Source: Psychrobacter sp. UBA3483 (GTDB lineage: Bacteria > Pseudomonadota > Gammaproteobacteria > Pseudomonadales > Moraxellaceae). Taken from it: a DNA stretch of 45,483 bases. The notes beneath the pieces are model-generated. The model ran no database searches. It was not told the DNA's origin and saw only the letters and a list, made by a program, of their open reading frames with translations. Position 1 is the stretch's first letter. Each line of letters starts with the position of its first letter. Positions 1 to 7,100 of this stretch are shown piece by piece. Both the position numbers and the translations under genes were made by a program. Where the stretch lies: assembly GCF_002377905.1 (NCBI RefSeq), contig NZ_DFQS01000064.1:1-45483 (forward strand), given 5' to 3'.

Positions 1-13
1 TAATGAGGTGCGT

Positions 14-41
14 ATTATAGACGCTTAAATTAGTAAGTCAA
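14..41 (-). promoter_or_regulatory. Strong sigma70 promoter, leftward, inner of two
   Basis: Read on the minus strand, a -35 TTGACT (36-41) and a perfect -10 TATAAT (14-19) are separated by 16 bases. The bases after the -10 are ACGCACC, GC-rich like the discriminators of stringently controlled stable-RNA promoters. Transcription would leave the window at position 1. With the outer promoter at 187-214 it forms a tandem pair. An rRNA or tRNA operon just outside the window is the inferred target; the transcript itself is not visible. Confidence 0.7.
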
Positions 42-186
42 GAAGTAAATTATTTTATTTTAAACTGAGTTAATCTAAAATGAATTCGCTCGGCTGGATG
101 ATTAAGTAGTAGCTTGGTTAAAACCCGCTATTGTTAATCAGTGGTAATCCACTTCTCCAATACGCCTTCCCTTTCGACTGGGTGGC

Positions 187-214
187 ATTATACGCGGTTT
201 TAGTAGGGGGTCAA
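187..214 (-). promoter_or_regulatory. Strong sigma70 promoter, leftward, outer of two
   Basis: On the minus strand, a -35 TTGACC (209-214) lies 16 bases from a perfect -10 TATAAT (187-192). It has the same spacing as the promoter at 14-41 and a similar GC-bearing discriminator (GCCACC). About 175 bases of leader separate the two. Two near-consensus promoters in series with no open reading frame after them resemble the P1/P2 arrangement of rRNA operons. The stretch 215-394 upstream of it is AT-rich and otherwise shows nothing I can name. Confidence 0.72.
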
Positions 215-394
215 GGTGGTTTGTCAGCTATTTTAGCGATTATCTCGCCTTATTATTAATACCCTCTATTTATCAGTCAGTTAGGATTAAAAATAGTTTT
301 ACCTTTAATGATAGTCAGCCTTTTTTGCTTAAAACCGCTTATCTCTTCTATATAACAGTATCCTATATATAGCATTTTTCTATATATGACACTT

Positions 395-1105
395 TTATAA
401 TTTACCTATCTTTTTAAAGAAGTCTTTGTAAGCAGCAACTTTCTTATCTAATGCTAACGGGTATGCGCGTGACGTTGAAGGCAACCTATATAAGGTAAGA
501 TTATTCACATCGGCTTTTCTATTATTATCACTTTGCCATTCATAAGGGTAATTCATGCTTTGGTTGGTCTTTGGATACTTGGATTTGGCAGGTGGCTCAG
601 CTAATAAATTGAGCAACACCTCAGTGGCTTTGCCGCCCGTGGTAAATAAGGTTTTAACCTTTGGCACTTGAGGCAAAATAATATCTAGATCAACAGGGGT
701 GACAACGGTTAGGTTTTTGTCCGAGGCATTACCTGTTTCACGAATAGCTTGAGTAACGGTAGGACAAGAGGCAATGCCGCGCTCGAACATAAAGGCACGA
801 ATACGCTCAGGGTCAAAACGCTTTTCATCGCCTACTCTGAAATAATCAACGTCATCAAAGAATACGCTGCCATAGATACGCCACATATCATTATAAAAGT
901 TCGGATAGTGAAATCGCATTGCCCATTTATCAGCAGTCGGTGGAAAAGTACCCATCATCATCACGGTAGCATCGGGCGGTAATACAGGACCAAACGGATG
1001 GGTTTCTACTTCTGGGGCGAAAGCTTCGGACAATATCGAGCTAGTAGCCATTTTATGAGTATTATCATGTGTATGGGATGGTTGTGTAGTCATAAGATTC
1101 TTCAT
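395..1105 (-). CDS. Uracil-DNA glycosylase superfamily protein
   Basis: This is probably a DNA-glycosylase-fold protein of the single-domain uracil/hypoxanthine-DNA glycosylase type, acting in base-excision repair. The first motif is MMMGTFPP (about residues 49-56), matching the LILGSFPG-type loop of that superfamily. It is followed by an aromatic-rich FYNDMWRIYG segment (70-79), the equivalent of the NxFW motif, and by a TTGGKA turn (156-161) near the second strand. About 40 N-terminal residues, rich in His and Thr, precede the domain and look unstructured. The start may be the second Met (position 1093), since the first lacks a clear ribosome site. It is a monocistronic leftward gene next to the tandem promoters. 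The fold is fairly sure, but the substrate (U, hypoxanthine or none) cannot be read from the sequence. Confidence 0.75.
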   Translation of the reverse strand: MKNLMTTQPSHTHDNTHKMATSSILSEAFAPEVETHPFGPVLPPDATVMMMGTFPPTADKWAMRFHYPNFYNDMWRIYGSVFFDDVDYFRVGDEKRFDPERIRAFMFERGIASCPTVTQAIRETGNASDKNLTVVTPVDLDIILPQVPKVKTLFTTGGKATEVLLNLLAEPPAKSKYPKTNQSMNYPYEWQSDNNRKADVNNLTLYRLPSTSRAYPLALDKKVAAYKDFFKKIGKL

Positions 1106-1185
1106 CAGAAAAGCGGTTTTTTTGTTATCATAGCAAGCCTAAACACTACTTCATTTGTTAAGGCGTTATTATAGTCGAACATAGT

Positions 1186-1215
1186 TTGCTTAAATAAAAC
1201 TAACCTTGTTATAAA
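1186..1215 (+). promoter_or_regulatory. Putative upp promoter
   Basis: A -35-like TTGCTT (1186-1191) and a -10-like TATAAA (1210-1215) are separated by 18 bases, about 150 bases ahead of the upp start. The match is moderate and assigned by eye. Confidence 0.4.
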
Positions 1216-1363
1216 TGCCTTTGGCTTACTTTTTTATTAAAGCATTAAGCTTACTATTGATGGTCTAGGTATAGGGTTGAAGTGCAGTAAGTGTTTGTAT
1301 CTTTATTAATAATAGCAACCGCAGTAACTGCGCAAGCATCAGCGAAAAATCAAGAGAGACCTT

Positions 1364-2011
1364 ATGAATGACTTAAAAATCACCGTTATTGATCACCCGT
1401 TAGTCCGTCATAAACTCAGCCTTATGCGTGAAAAAGATTGTAGTACCTATAAATTTCGCACCCTAACCAAAGAGCTCGCGCGATTGATGGCGTATGAAGC
1501 AAGTCGTGACTTTGAGATTGAAAGCTTCCCGATGCAAGGCTGGTGTGGTGAAATCACTGGTGAGCAAATTTCGGGCAAAACTGTGACTATCGTTCCTATT
1601 TTGCGTGCTGGTATCGGTATGCTCGACGGCGTGCTCGATTTAATCCCAACGGCGAAAATCTCTGTCGTCGGTTTACAGCGCGATGAAGAGACCTTACAAC
1701 CTGTACCCTTCTTTGAAAAGTTTGTCAGTCATATGGACAAACGCCCAGCCCTTATCATTGACCCAATGTTAGCGACTGGCGGCTCAATGGTTGCAACCAT
1801 CGAGATGCTAAAGAAAAATGGCTGTACTAATATTAAGGCATTGGTATTGGTTGCTGCTCCTGAAGGCGTACGCTTGGTCAACGAAGCGCATCCTGACGTG
1901 ACCATCTTTACAGCTGCGCTCGACAGCCATTTGGATGAGCATGGTTATATCATTCCCGGTCTTGGCGACGCCGGCGATAAAATCTTTGGTAAGCAGTTAT
2001 TTAATAAGTAA
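1364..2011 (+). CDS. upp: Uracil phosphoribosyltransferase
   Basis: This cytoplasmic salvage enzyme joins uracil to PRPP, giving UMP and pyrophosphate. The 215-residue length is close to the usual 208. The PRPP-binding loop DPMLATGGSM lies at residues 133-142. The C-terminal uracil-binding segment YIIPGLGDAGDKIFG is at 195-209, and the flap-side RAGIGM at 81-86. The ATG is preceded by AGAGAGACC as ribosome site. A moderate promoter can be drawn at 1186-1215. The SDR gene follows 78 bases later on the same strand with its own ribosome site and no visible terminator between, so co-transcription is possible. Nothing unusual is seen in the protein. Confidence 0.97.
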   Translation: MNDLKITVIDHPLVRHKLSLMREKDCSTYKFRTLTKELARLMAYEASRDFEIESFPMQGWCGEITGEQISGKTVTIVPILRAGIGMLDGVLDLIPTAKISVVGLQRDEETLQPVPFFEKFVSHMDKRPALIIDPMLATGGSMVATIEMLKKNGCTNIKALVLVAAPEGVRLVNEAHPDVTIFTAALDSHLDEHGYIIPGLGDAGDKIFGKQLFNK

Positions 2012-2089
2012 GACAACGCCTTTAAACCAAGACAAGCCGGCGTTATAAACCATGATACATGTACAGAACATCAATGATAAGGATATAAG

Positions 2090-2842
2090 ATGAACGTATT
2101 GATTACAGGGGCAAGCGCGGGTTTCGGTAAAGCATTAGCTGAGCGTTTGGTTGCCAATGGTCACCGCGTGATTGGCTGTGCCAGACGCTTAGACAAATTG
2201 AATGCGTTGGCAGATACGTTGGGCGAAGCATTTTTACCTGTGGTCATGGATGTCAGTGACACCACGTCTATACCGCAAATCATTGCTGACTTACCGGCTG
2301 ATTTCAAGCAAATCGATGTCTTGGTGAATAACGCTGGACTGGCACTTGGCACCGAGCCTGCGCATCAAGCTAGTCTTGATGATTGGATGCGTATGATTGA
2401 TACCAATGTTAAAGGTTTGATGGCGCTCACTCATGCTGTCTTGCCAGCTATGGTCGCACGCGATAGCGGTTATATCATTAATGTCGGCTCTATCGCCGGC
2501 AGTTGGCCTTACTTTGGCGGTAACGTCTATGGCGCGACCAAAGCTTTTGTCAAACAATTTAGCTTAAATCTGCGGGCGGACTTACTCGGTACGCAAGTAC
2601 GGGTGACCAACCTTGAACCAGGTAATGTCGCAGGTACTGAATTTTCAAATGTGCGTTATCATGGTGATGATGATAAGGCTGCTCAAGTTTATGATGGCTT
2701 TAAAACCATGACCGGTGACGATATTGGCGATATTTTATTGTGGTTGATTGAATCGCCTGCCCATATTAACGTCAATCGCTTAGAGGTCATGCCAGTGGCA
2801 CAAACTTATAATGGTCTGACGATTGCTAAGCAAGATTCTTAA
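2090..2842 (+). CDS. SDR family NADP-dependent oxidoreductase, YdfG-like
   Basis: This is a classical short-chain dehydrogenase of 250 residues with a Rossmann fold. The cofactor loop TGASAGFG is at residues 6-13, with CARR at 30-33 favouring NADP. NNAG is at 80-83, and the catalytic Ser134, Tyr147 and Lys151 (YGATK) are all present. The overall pattern (LEPGNVAGTEFSNVR, and a C-terminus with NRLEVMPVAQT) matches the YdfG branch. That branch reduces malonic semialdehyde and oxidises L-allo-threonine or serine, so those are likely substrates by homology. The start has AAGGATATAAG upstream. It is convergent with the next gene, with only 24 bases between the stop codons and no hairpin there. Confidence 0.9.
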   Translation: MNVLITGASAGFGKALAERLVANGHRVIGCARRLDKLNALADTLGEAFLPVVMDVSDTTSIPQIIADLPADFKQIDVLVNNAGLALGTEPAHQASLDDWMRMIDTNVKGLMALTHAVLPAMVARDSGYIINVGSIAGSWPYFGGNVYGATKAFVKQFSLNLRADLLGTQVRVTNLEPGNVAGTEFSNVRYHGDDDKAAQVYDGFKTMTGDDIGDILLWLIESPAHINVNRLEVMPVAQTYNGLTIAKQDS

Positions 2843-2866
2843 ACGCTTAATCAACCGTTTGGCTCA

Positions 2867-3523
2867 CTAGCGTAATTCATAAGACCGAAGCAATATAGTC
2901 GCCTCTATGTTGCTTCTTTTTTTGGCTATGACATTCTCTTCATTGACCAGGCGCAATTCCTGAAAATCCAAAACCAATACCTCATTACGCGTGCGCTCGC
3001 TGGTACGTTTATTGTGGCGTATCGGAAATCCTAAAACTTGCTTACCCCTAATCACTACTTGATTGATAATCATGGTCGGATTATTGAGGGTAGTTTTTGC
3101 ACTTAACTGTTGAGCATTGATAATGACGGTGGCAGGATTGAGCGTTGTGATTAATACCTTTGTCTGGCGCACGCTTTTTGCTAAATCACCTGCAAAAAAT
3201 AATACTTGCTCTAATGGTAAATATTGGGCGTGGCGCATAAGCTCGCGGCGAAATAACGCTGGCATATCGGTATTAAAGCTGTCTTCTGTTTGTCGATAAA
3301 ACGCCGTAAAGTTACGATGCAGATAGCGGCCAAACACGCTGCTATTTATCCAATCTTGATAAACCTTATTGGATAATAACTGCTTTGTGAAAGTATCCGC
3401 AGCTGCCATGTCCTCTGTCTCCAGCATTTCTAGTAAAAGCGCTTGCGGACTATTAAACATTTGCTGCTGCCAGCTTTGCGGATATAGGCTGCTATCAAGC
3501 AATGGTAAAGTTAACTTGCCCAT
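2867..3523 (-). CDS. Hypothetical protein, possible ART-like C-terminal domain
   Basis: I do not recognise the family with certainty. It is a soluble protein of 218 residues with no signal peptide or membrane segment. The C-terminal half reads like a degenerate ADP-ribosyltransferase fold: a VLFFAGDL strand (107-114) where such enzymes have a YRG turn, then VLITTLNP (123-130) where they have an STS strand. A strand-rich stretch follows, and then RNEVLVL (179-185), in which Glu181 would be the catalytic Glu just before the core strand. The Arg of the first motif and the Ser of the second are missing, so activity is doubtful. The ATG at 3523 has AAGGA eight bases upstream and overlaps a 12-codon leader frame. 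It is convergent with the SDR gene and likely monocistronic. The fold assignment is inference only. Confidence 0.8.
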   Translation of the reverse strand: MGKLTLPLLDSSLYPQSWQQQMFNSPQALLLEMLETEDMAAADTFTKQLLSNKVYQDWINSSVFGRYLHRNFTAFYRQTEDSFNTDMPALFRRELMRHAQYLPLEQVLFFAGDLAKSVRQTKVLITTLNPATVIINAQQLSAKTTLNNPTMIINQVVIRGKQVLGFPIRHNKRTSERTRNEVLVLDFQELRLVNEENVIAKKRSNIEATILLRSYELR

Positions 3524-3546
3524 ACGCTAATATCCTTATTAATCAT
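3511..3546 (-). CDS. Possible leader peptide overlapping the next start
   Basis: On the minus strand a GAGGAGG ribosome site is followed, seven bases later, by ATG at 3546-3544. This opens a frame of 11 codons (MINKDISVWAS) and a stop at 3513-3511. The stop lies just inside the 218-residue gene that starts at 3523 in another frame, so the two overlap by 13 bases. The ribosome site is better than that of the main gene. Translational coupling is a reasonable inference, but so short a frame can arise by chance. Confidence 0.35.
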   Translation of the reverse strand: MINKDISVWAS

Positions 3547-3652
3547 TGAGCATCCTCCTCAAAGCATATAGTATCTATTATGTACACTTCCTATCACATG
3601 CATGCCCTATCAAACTTATTTGCTATCTATTAATAGTATCTCAGATTGTATG

Positions 3653-3670
3653 ATAGCGGCGGTCCGCTAT
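3653..3670. repeat. Perfect 7-bp inverted repeat at the left end of repeat copy A
   Basis: ATAGCGG and CCGCTAT flank a CGGT loop, giving a perfect small hairpin at the left boundary of the dispersed element at 3666-3798. It has no T-run and so is not a standard terminator. It may be the older target or a separate palindrome. Confidence 0.5.
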
Positions 3671-3798
3671 AAAATGAACACAGAGCTACTGATATTCATT
3701 TTGCGCAGCCTCTGTCTGCGTAGGCACGGCAAGCAAGGAAAATGAATACCAGTGGCGCGTTATCATACTTGTACTGATTTTATTTAGGACTGACTATA
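3666..3798. repeat. Dispersed intergenic repeat, copy A
   Basis: This non-coding stretch shares blocks, in the same order and orientation, with 30388-30526. The blocks are CAGCCTCTGT (3706-3715), GCAAGCAAGGAAAAT (3729-3743), ATACCAGT, CTGATTTTATTT and a right end ACTGACTATA. Inside copy A, ATTCATTTT and AAAATGAAT form a 9-bp inverted repeat around the first two blocks. There is no reading frame. It fills most of the 343-base gap ahead of the alpha/beta hydrolase gene. It is most likely a short MITE-like or palindromic family repeated in the genome. Confidence 0.65.
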
Positions 3799-3866
3799 GG
3801 GTATATTTGCCACCTTAATATAACAGCCTTTGGCAAATGGGTTAATAGAAAAAGGGTTAACGCCTT

Positions 3867-4823
3867 ATGAAAACCAAATTAATTAACTTATCTGCTAACT
3901 ATAAAGTGCAAACGATTGATATCGCTTTGTCTGACGGCACATTACTACCTATTTCAGTGATAGGAAGTGGCCAACCTATACTGCTCTTGCATGCCTATGG
4001 TATGGATGCGCGTGAGTTTTTACCCTTTATTTTGCCCTTAACGGGTAAATACGCCTTTTACCTGCCGCACCTGCGAGGATTTGGCGCGGCAAAAAACATC
4101 AAGCTGACCCAGTTTGATTTTGTGCGTCAATATGCCGATGATATCAGTATCGTCATTGAGCAAATTTGCTTGGCACGTAATATAGAATCCTTACCTGTTG
4201 CCGCTATTTCGATGGGCGCGCAAGTGATGTGGGCGTATTTTGAGCGTTATGGCAGCGCAAAAGTCAGCCGCTATTTAAATATGGACCAAAGTCCTGCTAT
4301 CCATAATCAGCCTGACTGGCAAGGTGGCTTGTTTGGCACGCGGCAGCAAGAAGTATTCGATATCTTTCATGAGGTAATTGATAAGACGTTACCTTATGCT
4401 CATGTCGAAAGCTTTACCCATCTGCCTTTTGCCCTGAAACGCCGTGCAACGGATGTTGAACGGCTGTTCTCTCTTTTATCCGTCAATCGCATGCGCTCAA
4501 AAGCCCTTATACAAGTGATGACCTATAAAAATGACCCCAAACTTGCGCTTTATGACCACAGCATTTGGCATCATAAGATGCGCTGCTTGCAAGCCTATTT
4601 GACATTACCCTATGACTTTCGTGGCGCGCTAGAGCGGGTTACCATTCCGGTGGTCAATCTGATTGGTGGTCGCTCCAAACTCTACGATGCTAAATGGCAG
4701 CAAAAAATCACCCAAATGTTACCCAATGCCACTGAGATCGTGTTGCCGCGCTCAGGTCATGCGATACCAATGGATGAACCTGTTGGATTTTATAAAGTAT
4801 TAAAAGGTTTTTTAGAAGGTTAG
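3867..4823 (+). CDS. Alpha/beta hydrolase fold protein
   Basis: This is a soluble hydrolase of 318 residues. The oxyanion-hole strand ILLLHAYG is at 38-45, the nucleophile elbow ISMGAQ has Ser115, and the C-terminal SGHAIPMDEP supplies His298. The acid is probably one of the Asp residues near GGRSKLYD. A helical cap lies between the nucleophile and the last strands. The substrate is unknown: the family includes esterases, haloalkane dehalogenases and hydrolases of ring-cleavage products, and nothing next to it narrows this. Its ATG follows AAAGGGTTAACGCCTT, a modest ribosome site. A hairpin terminator closes it at 4839-4866. The dispersed repeat copy A lies directly upstream and may hold or disturb its promoter. 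Confidence 0.88.
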   Translation: MKTKLINLSANYKVQTIDIALSDGTLLPISVIGSGQPILLLHAYGMDAREFLPFILPLTGKYAFYLPHLRGFGAAKNIKLTQFDFVRQYADDISIVIEQICLARNIESLPVAAISMGAQVMWAYFERYGSAKVSRYLNMDQSPAIHNQPDWQGGLFGTRQQEVFDIFHEVIDKTLPYAHVESFTHLPFALKRRATDVERLFSLLSVNRMRSKALIQVMTYKNDPKLALYDHSIWHHKMRCLQAYLTLPYDFRGALERVTIPVVNLIGGRSKLYDAKWQQKITQMLPNATEIVLPRSGHAIPMDEPVGFYKVLKGFLEG

Positions 4824-4838
4824 TTTTTGAGACAAATA

Positions 4839-4866
4839 AAAAGCGACCTTAACGGGTCGCTTTTTA
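4839..4866. terminator. Bidirectional rho-independent terminator
   Basis: AAAAAGCGACC and GGTCGCTTTTT form a perfect stem around a six-base loop. The A-run and T-run serve both strands. It lies between the convergent hydrolase and DUF1653 genes. Confidence 0.9.
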
Positions 4867-4898
4867 TTTTTGCAATAGATTTTAACCATTTTGAGATA

Positions 4899-5138
4899 TC
4901 AACCCGCTAAGGCTTTAATCAATTCAAACCGTGGTACTTCTTTACCATCAACTTCAACAGTTTCAGTAAACATCGCTAATGGTCTTACCCACACGCCATA
5001 CGCACCGTATAGGCAGCGGTAAACGACTAACAATTCTTTCGTTTCTGAATGCTGCGCGGTATGCAATACCTGATAAAGATTGCCTTTATAATGGCGGTAA
5101 ATGCCCCGGGCGACGCTACTAAAATTATTATTTTCCAT
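4899..5138 (-). CDS. DUF1653 domain protein
   Basis: This small 79-residue protein is nearly all one DUF1653 domain. It begins with the typical GIYRHYKGNLYQVL (12-25), then HSETKELLVVYRCLYG (30-45), then VWVRPLAMFTE (49-59), and ends with VPRFELI. The family is widespread and is sometimes fused to or found beside other small enzymes; its biochemical role is not established. Its ATG lies inside the end of the acetyltransferase gene, overlapping it by 11 bases, so the two are almost certainly translated from one message. Transcription ends at the bidirectional hairpin at 4839-4866. Confidence 0.92.
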   Translation of the reverse strand: MENNNFSSVARGIYRHYKGNLYQVLHTAQHSETKELLVVYRCLYGAYGVWVRPLAMFTETVEVDGKEVPRFELIKALAG

Positions 5139-5709
5139 GCTTAGCTAGCTTCTCTATTAACTTGGTTTTATGTTTAGGCCATTCATCTTTTGACATGCTA
5201 TACATCACTGTATCCGAAATAACACCATCACGGCGCACTCGATTACCTCGAATCACGCCATCTTTTTTAGCACCTAAACGCTCAATGGCTTGTTGTGAGC
5301 GATGATTGTCAATATCCGTGCGCCAACCTACTGTTTGATACTCTAAAGTTTCAAATATATAAGTGAGTAGCATAAGCTTACAGGTGGTATTGACATGCGT
5401 GCGCCAATACGATTTAGCATACCAGGTATAGCCAATCTCTAAGCGTTTGCTAGTTGGTAAAATATCGTGAAAACTCGTTGTACCAATCGCTTTACCATTT
5501 GATTCATCAATAACGACAAATGCTTTTCTATCAGGCATTGAATGTGCGGTATTGATATAATCAATGATCTTATCTGGCTCTGGTACCGAAGTCTCGTTTA
5601 TTTTCCATAGCTCACCGTCTTGGCAAGCTTGGGCTAAATCATTGGCATGAGTTAACATCAATGGCTTAAGAATAATACCGTTACTTGATAACGTAGGAAG
5701 GTCTAACAT
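5128..5709 (-). CDS. GNAT family N-acetyltransferase, RimJ/RimL type
   Basis: This is a 193-residue acetyl-CoA-dependent N-acetyltransferase. The N-terminus (GIILKPLMLTHANDLAQA) is the usual beta1-alpha1 of the RimJ/RimL-like acetyltransf_3 group. AIGTTSFHDI (74-83) and LEIGYTWYAKSYW (90-102) form the central strands. The acetyl-CoA turn, normally WGxGxA, is replaced by WRTHVNTTCK, a variant seen in this subgroup. DIDNHRSQQAIERLGAKKDG is the conserved C-terminal part. The acceptor could be a protein N-terminus or a small amine and cannot be told. A strong ribosome site (AAGGAGAG) precedes the start. The gene overlaps DUF1653 by 11 bases. Confidence 0.92.
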   Translation of the reverse strand: MLDLPTLSSNGIILKPLMLTHANDLAQACQDGELWKINETSVPEPDKIIDYINTAHSMPDRKAFVVIDESNGKAIGTTSFHDILPTSKRLEIGYTWYAKSYWRTHVNTTCKLMLLTYIFETLEYQTVGWRTDIDNHRSQQAIERLGAKKDGVIRGNRVRRDGVISDTVMYSMSKDEWPKHKTKLIEKLAKHGK

Positions 5710-5769
5710 CTATCTCTCCTTAAGCCATAATAAACTTAGAAACTCTCGTTACCTAGCTCAATGTCTTAA

Positions 5770-6981
5770 CTAAGCAACCGTTACTTTCGCATAAGCCTTT
5801 TTGCCTGCTTGGATAACCACCGTCTGACCAGAGGTTAAGCTAAAGCCCGCATCGACCACTTCGCCATCTACTTTTACCGCGCCACGCTTGATCATATCTT
5901 TAGCCGATGAGCTGTTTTTGGCAAGCTCTGCTTGGTTTAGGATTTGCGTGATAAATAATGCGTCCGCACCTTCCAACTCTAACGTCACTTCTGGTAAATC
6001 GACTGGCAATTCACCATCAGCTAATACGTTGCCCGCTGATTTATGCGCATTAGCAGCAGCATCGGCATCATGGAAACGCTCAATTAATTCTTCAGCAAGG
6101 ATACGTTTGATTTCTTGTGGGTTGCGGCCGTTTTCCATCTCTGCCATTAACGCTTCGACTTCTTCCATCGGCTTAAAGCTTAAAAATTCAAAGTAGCGAC
6201 GGATTAAAGTATCAGGCATCGACAGCAGTTTTTGGTACATGGTGCCCGGTGCATCATAGATGCCAACATAGTTACCAAGTGACTTAGACATTTTATTAAC
6301 ACCGTCTAGCCCTTCTAAGATTGGCACGGTGATACAAACTTGTGGCTCTTGACCGTAACGACCTTGCAGGGTGCGTCCCATCAAAATGTTAAAGGTTTGA
6401 TCCGTACCGCCCAGCTCGACGTCGGCTTTTAGCGCGATAGAGTCATAGCCTTGCACCAATGGGTATAAAAACTCATGGATCGCAATGGGCGTTTGCGCCG
6501 CGTAGCGTTTAGAAAAATCATCGCGCTCAAGCATACGCGAGACGGTCAACTGGCTAGAGAGCTGAATCATATCGCCCGCTGACATATCTTTGAACCATTC
6601 AGAGTTAAAGACAATCTTGGTTTTTTCTTTATCCAAGATTTTAAAAACTTGTTCCGCATAAGTCTGCGCATTGACTTTGATTTGCTCATCGGTCAAGGGC
6701 GGACGCGTGCTGTTTTTGCCAGAAGGGTCACCAATCTTGGCAGTATAATCACCGATTAGGAAATAAATCTCATGACCCAAATCTTGAAAATGCTTGAGCT
6801 TATTAATCAGCACGGTATGGCCCAAGTGCAGGTCAGGAGCGGTAGGATCAAAGCCTGCCTTGATACGTAGCGGGCGATTCAGTTTTAACTTTTTAACCAA
6901 ATCGTCTTCAGATAGGATTTCTTGTGTACCGCGTTGGATTAAGGCAAGTTGTTCTTCTAGGGTATAAGTTTGGGTGGTCAT
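5770..6981 (-). CDS. tyrS: Tyrosine--tRNA ligase
   Basis: This class I aminoacyl-tRNA synthetase charges tRNA-Tyr in the cytoplasm. The HIGH-type motif appears as HLGHT in FDPTAPDLHLGHT and the KMSKS loop as NKMSKSLG. A C-terminal S4 RNA-binding domain (MIKRGAVKVDGEVVDAG) follows. The intact KMSKS places it in the TyrZ-like branch rather than the E. coli branch with KFGKT. I place the start at the ATG at 6981 (MTTQTYTLEEQ, 403 residues) because AAAGAGAGC lies just upstream. A longer frame to 7029 would add 16 residues that look like leader sequence. It is divergent from anmK. No hairpin separates its end from the GNAT gene 60 bases away. Confidence 0.97.
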   Translation of the reverse strand: MTTQTYTLEEQLALIQRGTQEILSEDDLVKKLKLNRPLRIKAGFDPTAPDLHLGHTVLINKLKHFQDLGHEIYFLIGDYTAKIGDPSGKNSTRPPLTDEQIKVNAQTYAEQVFKILDKEKTKIVFNSEWFKDMSAGDMIQLSSQLTVSRMLERDDFSKRYAAQTPIAIHEFLYPLVQGYDSIALKADVELGGTDQTFNILMGRTLQGRYGQEPQVCITVPILEGLDGVNKMSKSLGNYVGIYDAPGTMYQKLLSMPDTLIRRYFEFLSFKPMEEVEALMAEMENGRNPQEIKRILAEELIERFHDADAAANAHKSAGNVLADGELPVDLPEVTLELEGADALFITQILNQAELAKNSSSAKDMIKRGAVKVDGEVVDAGFSLTSGQTVVIQAGKKAYAKVTVA

Positions 6982-7100
6982 GATGCTCTCTTTATTGTCT
7001 TTATTTAAAGGGTAACGCGTTTGGGCCAATTAGAATCTCGTAGCCAGTAAAAGATGTTAGAATTTGAGGGATATACTAGCGTTTTTTAAGGTAAATTGCC

